Below the pieces are notes generated by a model that ran no database searches, was not told the DNA's origin, and was given only the letters and a program-made list of their open reading frames with translations. From the NCBI GenBank assembly GCA_021292165.1, contig CM037876.1:287034521-287098520 (forward strand): a DNA stretch of 64,000 bases. Reading direction: 5' to 3'. Origin of the DNA: Shinisaurus crocodilurus (taxonomy: Eukaryota > Chordata > Lepidosauria > Squamata > Shinisauridae). This document shows positions 13,161 through 25,600 of the stretch, in pieces; position 1 is the stretch's first letter; every line of letters starts with the position of its first letter. Position numbers and translations under genes: made by a program.

Positions 13161-16100
13161 AACTTGAAAGCTTGCACATTTTTGTGATTGGTCCTAATAA
13201 AGATATTACCCAACTGTGGATTTTGGATTTTTTTTTCTCATGGGCCAACACAGCTATTCTTGGTTTTTTTAAAAAAATCTCTCTCGGGATAATCTTTTGT
13301 TATGGGATGGCTATAGAAATACAGTCATAAAGTAAGTAACATAAGAAGAGCCATGCTGGATCAGACCAAGGGTCCATCTAGTCCAGCATTCTGTTCATAC
13401 AGTGGCCAACCAGCTGCCCACAGGATCCCACAAGCAGGACATGAGTGCAACAGCATCTTCCCACCCATATTTCCCAGCAACTGGTGTACATAGGCATACT
13501 GCTTCTGATACTGGAAAGTAATCTGTTGAGATCTGCATGCTGGTGGTGGGCAGGTCCAGAGCCAACAGTGAGTGCCACCCTTCTCTCTCTCTCTCCCCCC
13601 CCCACCCCGCTCTCTATAGAACGACATGGACCATAGGAAGTGAGTCAGACTGTTGGTCCATCTAGCCCCGTACTGTCGACACTGACTGGCAGCAGCTCTC
13701 CATGGTTTCAGGCAGGATTCCTTCCGAGCCCTACCTGGAGATTGAACCCGAGACCTTCTGCATGCAAAGCACGTGCTCTACCACTGAGCTACAATACAAT
13801 CCTCTCTCCCTTCCCACCCAGCAGGCTGCTGGTAGAAGAAGGGACAAATCACTCTTGCCAGAGGTCTTGCAGATCTCTTGCAGAATTAGACTAAGGGTTA
13901 CCCATCTCTAACTTACATGGCAGAAGCAACGCTATGCCCTTCAGTGGAGAGGACACATACACAAAGTGTCAATTTAGGTGCCTGTTAGATATTCTCCCAC
14001 CCATGTGGGAAACACTTAATCCATGAATTGCTTCTCAGACCTACCAACTTGGTTGGATGGGTCATTTAAACTGATCTCTTCGATGTGTGGCAGCTATTCA
14101 CAGATAAGCAGTTCCCACTCAGCCAGGGGGAAAGACATCCATATTAAAGTTATCATCCATTAAGTCCCATACTGTAACACTCTGACATGTCGGTCAGTTC
14201 TCTTTCTCTGCTTGATCACAAAGGGTGCAATCCTATGCACACTTAATTTGGGAATAAGCCCCATTGAACTGGGTGGGACTTGCTTCCCAATAAACATGCA
14301 TAAGATTCAGCTGCACAAAGTCTCTGCCAAAGAGAATCTGCTTCCCTTGCAAACAACAGAAACCTCTCTGTTGTGTTTGGCAGTTTTAACATAACTGTAA
14401 GTATGAACACAATTGCAAAGCCTCAAACTGGGCTACTTCCTAATAAGAAAGAAATGGAATCTTTATTTTATGGCAAACACTGTGCATTGTACAAATGCAA
14501 TAAAATTATTATAGGGGCTCTCAAAGGGGCTTTAAAAACTTGGAATAGTTAACACATTTTATTGGATTTTCCTCTTGTGATTCTTTTGTTGCTGTTGTTG
14601 TTGCTGTTGTCCATAATGTAACTTTAGAAACTAAAACCCAATCACAGTTACTTTTTCAATTTACCCTTAATGTTTTAAATAATGAACTTGAAGATAATTA
14701 AACCAAGCCATGAATGAGGAGTGTAAAATTATACAGTAAAATTGTTGGAAATAAGGGGTGAGGTCTCAACTTCTTCTAAAATAGAACTCAGTGAAAATAT
14801 TAATTACTATGCACGTGTTGTCCTTCCTTATGTTTTGCAAACTTCATACAACTACCCAGGATGCTAAGTCATACTCCACTACATTGCAGTAAGGAACCCT
14901 AAGTTCCTTTTCAAACTAACAACAAACCATATGCAAAATAAATTATACAAACCAATAAATATGTGCAAATCTGCTTATTTTGCACAAACCACTTAATTTG
15001 CCTTATTCTGAACCTGATATTTCGGCCTTTGCAGATTTAGGATGCTTTAGCAAGGAGCAAACAGAGCTGGCTCCAGGTTTTGGTGGATTCTTGGCTGAGA
15101 AGTTATCAGTGGGCCTTTCTAGTCTCATTCCCATAGACATGTGAAAAAAAAGAAAAAAGAACACTGTGCCCCAGACTCAGAGGATGTAGGAAGTTTAGTC
15201 CCATATGCTCCAACACCCCCTATTTACCAGGGTCACTTCTTACTTTCTGGTTCCTGCCCCTGGTAAAGCACTGTACTTATTTGCCCATGTTTGCCTTTTG
15301 AGGGAAATGTTGGGTTTCCATAAGTTACATCTGAGTGGAGGACAAAACATTTATTTAGGGTGCAATCCTATGCCAGTTTAGACAGAAAAAAGGCCAGCTT
15401 GTAGATGGTCCTATATATAGGACCATCTATGTACCTGGTGCTTTACATCAGGGATGGGCAGAAGTGAGATCTCTGGATGTTTTGAACTTCAGCTCCCAGA
15501 AGCCCCTGCCAGAATCACCAGGAATGCTGAGAGTTGAAGTCCAAAACTTCTGGAGATCTACTTTCTGCCCACCCCTGCTTTATATCACATGAAAAACTGC
15601 TGCTAATGTGGAAAAGAGATCACAGTCCACATGAGATCACAGTCCACATGAATGTTATCAAGTGGAACAGATGGTGGTGGGAATTGATGGTGGGTCCCTC
15701 AGCAGTATGTTGGCCCTAACCAGTGCTTGACCTTGACCAATGCTTATTCCATGGAATCTGTAAGGAAGGGCCATTGCTCCATGCTACAGCACATCTGTTG
15801 CAAGGTCCCAATCTCTAGCCATCACCAGGTAGGGCTATGAAAAACTCTGTTCTGAAACCTTGGAGAACCACTGCCAGTCGGTGGAGAAAATACTGAGCTA
15901 AATGGACCAATGGTCTGACTCGGTATATGGCAGCCTCCTGTGGAATGGGAGCAGTGCTGTGACAGGAAGAAAGGTCTTGCGGTATGGCAATATAACTAAG
16001 CCAAGGAAAGAGGGAATAGCAGAGCACAGATAAGCAGGAATTGCAAGCCTAATCCAGTAGCACATATATAGAACTTCGCATAATCCCCATTACAGTGGGA

Positions 16101-19100
16101 AGCATGTTGCAAATCACCTGCCCTGAAGTCCATGTAACAGAAACAGCATATAGTGTAAAAACAGTACCCTGATTTAGAGCCATCACCCATGATTAGTAAG
16201 ATCCCATGGCAAGTGACTCTCACGAGAAAGGGAGCCCAGGAGGGGTGGGAGTTTTTAAAAAGGAAATTTTAAAGGCACAATTGCAAACAATTCCCACAAG
16301 GAAAAAAGGCAGAGGGCAACAGAAGAAGCCAATGTGGCTTCACAATAAACTCAAAGATGACCTGAAAACAAAAAAGGACACGTATAGGAAGTGGAAGGAA
16401 GGACAGGCTACAGGGGAAGAGTACAGGCAGGTAGCACAGAACTGCAGGAATAGTGTCAGGAAGGCTAAAGCTGAGAATGAGCTAAGGTTAGCGAGGAATG
16501 CTAAAAGCAACAAAAAAGCTTTCTTCAGATACATGCACAGTAAAAGACAGAAGAAAGAACTGGTGGTTCAACTACGCAATGAGGATGGCAAATTGATAAC
16601 AGAAGACAAAGAAAAGGCAGAAGTGTTCAATTCCTACTTCGGCTCGGTCTTCTCCCAAAAGAGGGTCTATGACCCCCCTGGCAAACCTGAAGTGCAGACT
16701 GAAGGGGCAGAATTGCAGCTTGAGATTGATAGGCAAATGGTCAAGGAGCACCTGATTACTCTGAACGAGTTTAAATCTCCAGGGCCTGATGAGCTGCATC
16801 CTAGAGTAATAAAGGAACTGGCAGAAGAACTCTCAGAACCACTGTCTATTATCTTTGAGAAATCATGGAGGACAGGTGAAGTGCCAGACGACTGGAGGAG
16901 GGCAAATGTTGTTCCCATCTTCAAAAAGGGCAAGAAGGAGGAACCTGGGAACTATAGGCCAGTCAGTCTGACATCAATCCCCGGGAAGATTTTTGAGCAG
17001 ATTATAAAGAAGTCAGTCTGCAAGCACCTTGAAAACAATGCAGTGATTACTAGAAGCCAGCATGGATTTGTCAAGAACAAATCCTGTCAGACTAATCTGA
17101 TCTCATTTTTTGATCGGGTAACCTCCCTTGTGGACTGTGGGAATGCTGTGGACATTATATACCTGGACTTCAGCAAAGCTTTCGACAAAGTGCCTCATGA
17201 TATCCTGATTAGTAAGCTAGCTAAGAGTGGGCTAGATGGAACAACTATCAGGTGGATCCACAATTGGCTACAGAATCGGACTCAAAGAGTGCTTATCAAT
17301 GGTTCCTTCTCAAACTGGGGAGAGGTAACGAGCGGGGTACCACAGGGCTCGGTCCTGGGCCCGGTGCTCTTCAACATTTTTATTAATGACTTGGATGAGG
17401 AGGTACAGGGAATGCTTATCAAATTTGCAGATGACACAAAGTTGGGTGGAACAGCTAATACTCTGGAAGACAGAAACAAAATTCAAAGTGACCTCGATAG
17501 GCTGGAGCGCTGGGCCGAAAACAACAGAATGAAATTTAATAGGGATAAATGCCAAGTGCTGCACCTAGGGAGAGGAAACCAAATGCAGAGTTACAGAATG
17601 GGGACACTTGGCTCAACAATACTACAAGTGAGAAGGATCTTGGAATTGTGGTAGATCACAAACTGAATATGAGCCAGCAATGCGATGTGGCTACAAAGAA
17701 GGCAAATGCAATTTTGGGCTGTATTAATAGAAGTATAGCTTCCAAATCGCGGGAAGTGATAATTCCCCTTTACTCGGCACTGGTTAGGCCTCATCTTGAG
17801 TACTGCGTCCAGTTCTGGGCACCTCACTTTAAGAAGGACATAGACAAACTGGAGAGGGTTCAGAGGAGGGCAACAAGGATGATAAAGGGACTGGAAACAA
17901 GGCCCTATGAGGAGAGACTGAAAGAACTGGGCATGTTTAGCCTTCAGAAGAGGAGACTGAGGGGAGATATGATCGCAGTCTTCCAGTATTTGAAGGGATG
18001 TCACACAGAGGAGGGCAAAGATCTCTTCTCGTTCATCCCAGTTTGCAGGACACGGAATAATGGGCTCAAGTTACAGGAACCTAGATTCCACCTAAACATC
18101 AGGAAAAATTTCCTGACTGTCAGAGCAATAAGACAATGGAATCAACTACCTAGGGAGGTGGTGGGCTCTCCCAGTCTGGAGGCATTCAAGGTGCGGCTGG
18201 ACAGACATCTGTCAAGAGCTTGCCATAATCCGCATGACATGGGGTGACTCACTTTAGGCCCCTGTGCAACCTGCCTATTCGTAGACATTTATAGGAACTT
18301 CTGCATAAATCCCCATTCACTTCAGTGGAGGAGAAGCTCCACATGTGTAAAGGGATATGTGTGCACAATTCTCTTCCCACTGAAGTGAACCTGTGTATAC
18401 AGAACTCAGTGTGAATATCAGAGGGCCTGAAAAAGACTAGAACTATTGTCCGCATGTTAAGGTCAGAGATGAAACATCAACAGAGCAATTCAAACTTCTG
18501 CCAGGCTCATACCAGCAGGGTGGGAAAGAGGGAGGAGCAACATTTTTTAAATTTTTTAAACTGTTCCCCTACCATTGCCATCAATGGGAGGAAAATGAAC
18601 TATGCCATTCTCCCCCCATTCTGGAGGCATGTCAGGAGCATGGGAGGATTGTGGATCTACAGCATCTCACAGCATGCCCAGGGAATTCCTCCCATCTCCC
18701 CCCACCTTGACTCTATGGATGTTGGAGATTCGATATTGAAAAGGTAAGGGCTCCAGAGGTTTCTGGGGCATGGAGGGGGTATCCCCTCTTCCAAAGGTGG
18801 ACCTCTCTGTTTGCCCTCAGGAGGGGAGATCCAAACAATCCTATGGCTCCTTGGATGCCCTCCCAGGGAACACAGAGTCGCAGCCTTAGTTGATTTTCAG
18901 GGGTGGGCAGAAGGTAGATCTCCAGATGCTTTGGACTTCAACTCCCAGAAGCCCCTGCCAGCATGGCCAATGGTCAGGAATCCTGGAAGTTGAAGTCCAA
19001 AACATCTGGAGATCTACTTTCTGCCCAACCCTTGATTAAATCAGTTAGACAAGTGGGACTTGTAACAAAATGTTGTAGCATATCCAACACCTCCTAGCAG

Positions 19101-22100
19101 GAGTGCTCCTGTTCAGGGTTCCTGACAGACCACCATGCCCTTCCTCAGAATACTATAAGCTGTAAGATAGGGATGGGAAACGTCTGGCCTAAGGGCCCAA
19201 TTCAGCCCACCAGGCCTCCCCATCTGGCCCATGAAACCTATTGACATTGTCCCCCTTCAGAACTATAGTTGTATTCATATGCACATTTATGCCGTTTTAA
19301 TTGATCAATCAATTAAAATTCATGTGATTAATAACTTAAAATTTCTGTAAGTATAGGCTTTGTTAAAATCATGATTTCCAAATAGGCCCAACTGCATCTT
19401 GCTGGAATAAATCTGGGAAATGCAATTGCACTAATCTGTCAAATCATACACATATGATAGACACGTGATTACATTTAGTTATAAAAAGTAATCACAGTAA
19501 ATACTCTGAAAATATCATGCTTTTGTACAATTTATCTTTGAGTACAACCTTTAAATTTTGCTGAGAATCTCTCTACCCCACCAAGAACTGAAAAGGTCCC
19601 TTGATTTTTTGTGACTACAAAAAGTATGTGAAAGCAAAGGCTACTAATATGTATTAAGTTACCTCAAACATGAACCCGTTGAGACTAGAATGTTGACAGT
19701 CTTCCACTGGAAAGTTTGCCAGGCAGAACGAATAAAAATCAAAGCCTAAATCTTAATTGGTTACTGACAACCCAACACTCAAAATTAATAGATTACTTTG
19801 CAAATCTAAGCCACAATGGCATGAAACACAGTTGTGCAGTTCTACTTACCACATTTGGCAAGATAGCGCAAGGCTTCTAAGTGGCCACTCTCAGCTGCCA
19901 CAAATAAAGAGGTGATTCCATAGCAATTTGCAGATTCAACTTTGGTACCGCCTTTGACCAAAAGCTCTATGATTTCCAAATCATTCCGAGCAACAGCTTC
20001 ATGGAGAGCAGTCCATCCCCGGTTGCAGCGATGGTTCGTGTCAGCATTGTACAGCAACAACACCTGTACAGCTTCGGCATTTTTGTGTTCACAGGCTGTC
20101 ATGGCAAAAGAAGGGTGAAAACTAGGAAAACTGACCTGGAAGTATTTCCAAGCCTAAAAACAGGCTAGTAACTCAACGCAAACAAACACAGCTTCCACCT
20201 AAACATGTGGGCTAACTGTTTGCTCAAGACCTATGAGAACCAAGCCACTTACCTTTATAAAGTGGGGTATCCCTAACTTTGTTTGCAATATCAGGTTCTG
20301 CTCCAGCCTCTAGTAACACACGCATACAATCAATATTTCCTCTGTTCGTCGCTAAGTAGAGTGCAGTTTCCTCCTGGAGTGTTCGTTGATCAATTGTCCC
20401 AGGATAAGCTATTGAGAAGGCATTGGACCATATTCAGGAAGGCATGGAATGCACATAGATAATTCTAATACAAGTCATTTGTTAATTATCTATGGTAATT
20501 ATTATTACAATGTCAAACTTCTATGTGATAGGAAACTAACTCAGTCTCACATCCTCCCATCAGGTCTAAAAGTGTATATGACCTAGATTCCTGCATTGAG
20601 CAGGGGGTTGGACTCGATGGCCTTGTAGGCCCCTTCCAACTCTACCTTTCTATGATTCTATGATTCTATGTTTCCCTGTGATTTTCTTGCTCCACTTTGG
20701 TTGCAATACATTATAATTTTCTTGGTAGTTGTGGGGAACCAGTCGCCTGAGTTCATCACCGTCACCACCGCCTTCTGACAGTGCCATCAGTGAAGATTTT
20801 AGCACATTGAGATTGCAGCTATTCCAAGAGAGAAGCTGCCACAAGATTTTATTACAAAGCAAATTGGGATGGAGCAGGAGGAGTTTAGAGGACAGACACA
20901 CAAAGTATCCTTCATTATACGCCAAGCAAGCTTGGAGGAAACCACGACGTGTGCTATACCTTGCCATAAAACAGCAACCAGAATTGTTATCCTGAATTAA
21001 TTGCTCTTGCTTTTCTCTTGCTTGCCATGCATGATGTGCCATGCTAGTGTGCAGGGGGAGGAGAGAAGATATGTCAAAAAAAATGTTATTTTTGAACAAC
21101 CCCCTAGCTTTCAACTTTGGAGGAAAAAATATTTAGAAGCATGAAGCTCCAAGTAAAATTTGCACATACAAAAATAGGTTGAAGAAAGCTTGCGTGTTTC
21201 AGGGTGAAATACAACCAAATGGGTTACTATGCGCTCTGTAATGGCTTTGTGTTTTCATCCCATCTGTGATCCGTTCCCTTTCTGATACTTGCATTTATGC
21301 AGCAGTTTCAAGCAGCCCACTTTTCCATAGTAAGCAGCCTCGTGGAGTGGCAACCATCCATCTTTGTTAGGTTGTGCAAGGTGTTTTCCTGACTGTATCA
21401 TATTATGCAGTGCCTTTTCGTCTCCCTCCTTGATCGCCGACAGCACAGGATCCAGCACTCTTTAAAAGAAAGTTGAAAACAAGTCACTTTTTTAGAACTG
21501 CCTCTGACACTTGCAATAGTATGACAGCATTATCTAGCAGGTGCTTGTGTTACAGTGAATCAAGAATTATACAGATATTTCAGATACCATGGTGGTTCCA
21601 TCTATTGGGTTATTTTTAACTGATGGCTAGGTAGATACTTGCAGAGACTTAATCATAGAAACATAGAATAGTAGAGTTGGAAGGGGCTTATAAGGTCATT
21701 GAGTCCAACCCCCTGCTCAGTGCAGGAATCCAAGTTTAAGCATCACTGACAGATGGCTGTCCAGCTGCATCTTCAATGCCTCCAGTGTGGGAGAGCCCAC
21801 TTCCTTCCTCTCCAGGGAGGAGAGGAAGGGAACGTTCAGCCCAAATAACCCCTCGCCCTGCACATTTCCCACTGCTATTGAACACAGCAGTCTCTGTATC
21901 CCAAATGTTACTAAGATCAGATATATGTTTTTCTTCACCATATTTATTTATTATTAAGAAATAAATGTAATTTATTTATTATATTTATATCCCACCCTTT
22001 TTCCTGCAAGGAACCCAATTCCCCCACCCCCTTCAACCCTGTGAGGCAGGTTAGGCAGAGAGTCAGTGACTGGCCCCAAGTCACCCAGTGAGCTTCATGG

Positions 22101-22600
22101 CCAAGTGGGGACTAGAACCCGGATCTCCCAAGTCCCAGTTCAACACTCTCACCACTATGTCACACTGGCACACTGTTGGCGCTCTTCAGTGTACTGGTTC
22201 TCATCATATTTCTCATCATATTTCCATATTAAAATATGGATTTTCTGACAATGCAGTTAAAAATAACCAGTCAGATGTGTTTACTATTTTGACATGGGAG
22301 CTGGTCAGTCTAAATAAATAGCTAGACAAGCATCCGGTTTTCCCCGAGTCTGTCATTTCAGTGCAATGGAGAGTCCTAAAAGATAAGTAAGCACATGGGG
22401 GTTAAAGAGGGTCCTTTAAGATTAGAAGGCCCCAAGAGATGGGTGGTTGGAATGAGAAGGGCAGCCAGTGACAGGGAATGGACAAGTTTAGCAGAGTTTC
22501 CCATTATGTAGTTATGTGAATTCTTCATGAGATATGTAATTCCATCATCCCTCGCCACCCAACACCCCCCCCAATCCAGCTGCTTATTCAGACCAAGCAC

Positions 22601-22633
<33 letters not shown>

Positions 22634-25600
22634 TTGTTTTAACAGGAAAGTGGGGAGGGTGGACTTACACAGGCTGGGGTGAACTGAAGAGGCTGCCATC
22701 ATACCGACGTCTGACCCCTGAACTAGAAGGTTGAGTTTGGCCTCCGGACTGTGCAGCTCGCCTGAAGTGATGACAGCATGAGTGAAATAGCGAGAAATAC
22801 TCCGAATAAGAAAAGCGAGTCATATTTGGGTCTCTTAAAGGAGGGCCTGGAAACAGAGGAAGGGACTGAAGGAGAGACAGAGAGAGAACCTGTAGCTCCT
22901 CTGTGGCTTAAAACAAAAGCAGATGGCCTCAGCTCGCTTTAGCCCTGGTCTCAGCTGCTCTCTCAAAGCGGTGGATTATTTTTGGCCCTCAGAGGAAGTG
23001 TCAGGGGATTCAAATGACCATATAAGACAACAGGGAGATTAAATCCCACCGGCCACCACACAGCAGGGGCAGAGAAAGGGTCTGAACGGCATTCTTCACC
23101 TCAGGAACAAGAAAGGCTTGAGAATTTTCTTGGGGAAGCAGCAGAGGGGGAAAAAAGCTTTGAGAGAACTGTTCTGAACAAGGCCAAGAGCAGATTGTTT
23201 GGGTGATAAGGCCCAAACCTAAGATGGTTCTTGTATCTTTTAGACTTGCATTGAAGGCAGAATTTCACCAGATACAACTTTAAACTTTAGTTGCATTGGT
23301 TGTACAATGGTTTTATTACTTTAGTTTTTTTGTTCTCGCTTTGTGAGGACGAGCTCCAATACATTTATTTGTACAATTGCACTTTATATATTGTTTTCTC
23401 TGTGGGCTCCTTGTATGCAGAGAATGTTTTAATATGTGCTGGTCTATGACCGTAATAAAGGATTGTTGTTGTCACCAGATACAGCTTTTTCCATCATAGT
23501 TCTGCAGTGATGACAGAAGGTGCACTTGGTGGAACTCTATGCAACTCATTTAAAGAAAAAATATTGTAATTGATTTGACTTGTACATAAGCAATAGGGGA
23601 AAAAGAATATTAAAGTAAAAAAAAATACATAAAACAAAGGAGGAGGCACACAGCCTTTCCCTAGGCCATTAGATAATATTACACACACATGGCTAACTGA
23701 CTTCAACTGAACTGTGGGTAGGAAGAAGAAGCAAGGGAGATGGGTTCAGGCAAAGGGAACATCATGGCCTGCTCCATTTGGACCCACCACCACATGATGT
23801 CAGGGCTAACTGACATCAACTGCCCCTGTAGGAAGTAACATCAGGTGCTGGTTCCTGCTTGAATGGAGCTGGTTGTGGTGTTCAGCTTTGTTTGTTTTCT
23901 TAACATGTGGTTCTTGCTGTATCTGTTGTATTTTATCAGTATTGTAAGCTACTTTGAGGACTCTAGTCAAAAAGTGGAATATAAATATACTTAAATAAAT
24001 AAATAAATATCACAGTCCAACAATCAAGAAGAGAAAGAATGAAAGAGATTTTGTGCCCCCCAAACCCGCTATGAAACAAGATCTCCATAAAGGCTTTCTT
24101 AAATGAAAATAAAGGAAAAGAAAAGAAAGGCCAATGCACCCACGTTGCTTTGTACTTCTAAGATCTTGGAACAACAATGCTTTGTAGTAGCAGAGTATGT
24201 TATGAAAGGGTATAAAACAACAGACATTCTCTTGCCCACCTTGAATGCACTGCAGGCTGGGACAAGATTGCAGATGGGCCAGAAGGGGTGTGGGTATGTG
24301 TGCCACAGAAGTGGGGGGCGGGGGAGACATATGTCATGTCAGCACTTTGGGGTGGTGGAGTTTGGTAGGCTTTATAAGCCAGCACAACCTCTCTCTGACT
24401 CCCACCAAACATGGCACCTAAGGGTCAGTGCAAGACTAGCCAGTTGCCTTCAAGACCCAAATACAGCTTGGGACCACCTTCTCCCATATGAATCTGCCGG
24501 TATTAAGATATTCAGGGGAGGCCCTTTGCTCAGTGCTTCGGCCATCAGAAGCACATTTGGTGGGGCCATGAGAAAAGGTCTTCTTGGTGGCCACTCCCAG
24601 GCTCTGGAGCTCCTTGACGAGGGAGGCTAAGTTGGTCCCCTCTCTGTTGTCCTTTCCGCAGCAGGCAAAGGCGTTTTTATTCAGGCAGACCTTTCGCATA
24701 TAAGCTGGTCTGCTGCTGAAGGGACTTTTTTAATTGGCTGGTGCTGCTTATTTCTATGTTTTGTTTTTAATTGTGTTTTTAATCTATGTTTTTATGCTAT
24801 GTTTTAATTAAGATTTTGTTTTTTATTTGGATTTTTTTGTTAGCTGCCTTGAGCGCATTCTTTGGCAGAAAGTTGGGATATTAAATAAATAAATTAGGAT
24901 TTATTTATTTTTACCTATCTACGAATTGTCCTCGTAGGCTGTGCTTTTCACCTACTCTGCACAAAGTGCTGGGTGAGTAGTATTTATTGTGGTGGTGGCT
25001 TGTTAATTAGGTTGATTTTGTTGCAGTTTTCATAGGGATATGCAGGAATTATCAGGCAGGTACCATGTCTGCTGAGCACCCTAAGGCATTTTTATGATGG
25101 ATGGTGATTCCTGAGACTTCCCACTTGTCCTTTTTATACTGAAACAAGGGCTAAATTTATTTCCCCCTTTTTAGTGACTTTATCATATCTGCCCGATAAG
25201 TTCTGTTTAAGAAAATTGCTAGCTGATGATAATCCGAACATTACAAGACAGGTAGCCAAGTTTTGTGCTTACGTGGTTAACATCCGCACCAAATATGAAC
25301 AGAAGTAAAAAATTTATTATACCATCTAGTTTTAAATTTTATTTTTCATTTTTTTAATTTTTTTTTAACATTTATGGTGAATTTTAAAGTTTTACTATTT
25401 GTATATTAATGAACTTTTGTATGTTCTAATGTAGATTGTGTATGATTATGTACGATTTTGTACAAAGTGCTTTTGGTCTATGACCGTAAATAAATAATCT
25501 ATCTACCCGGTGAGGCTTACATCTCAGTAGACATGTATTGGATTGCACTCTAAATTACTTTGCTAGTTTCCTAGGTCATGATGTTACTCCCATCTACATA

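Noticed and set aside
20650..21114. 154-codon minus-strand reading inside the ASB2 GC-AG intron
   Set aside because: It is intronic, overlaps a CR1 tail, and has no recognisable motif or conserved composition.
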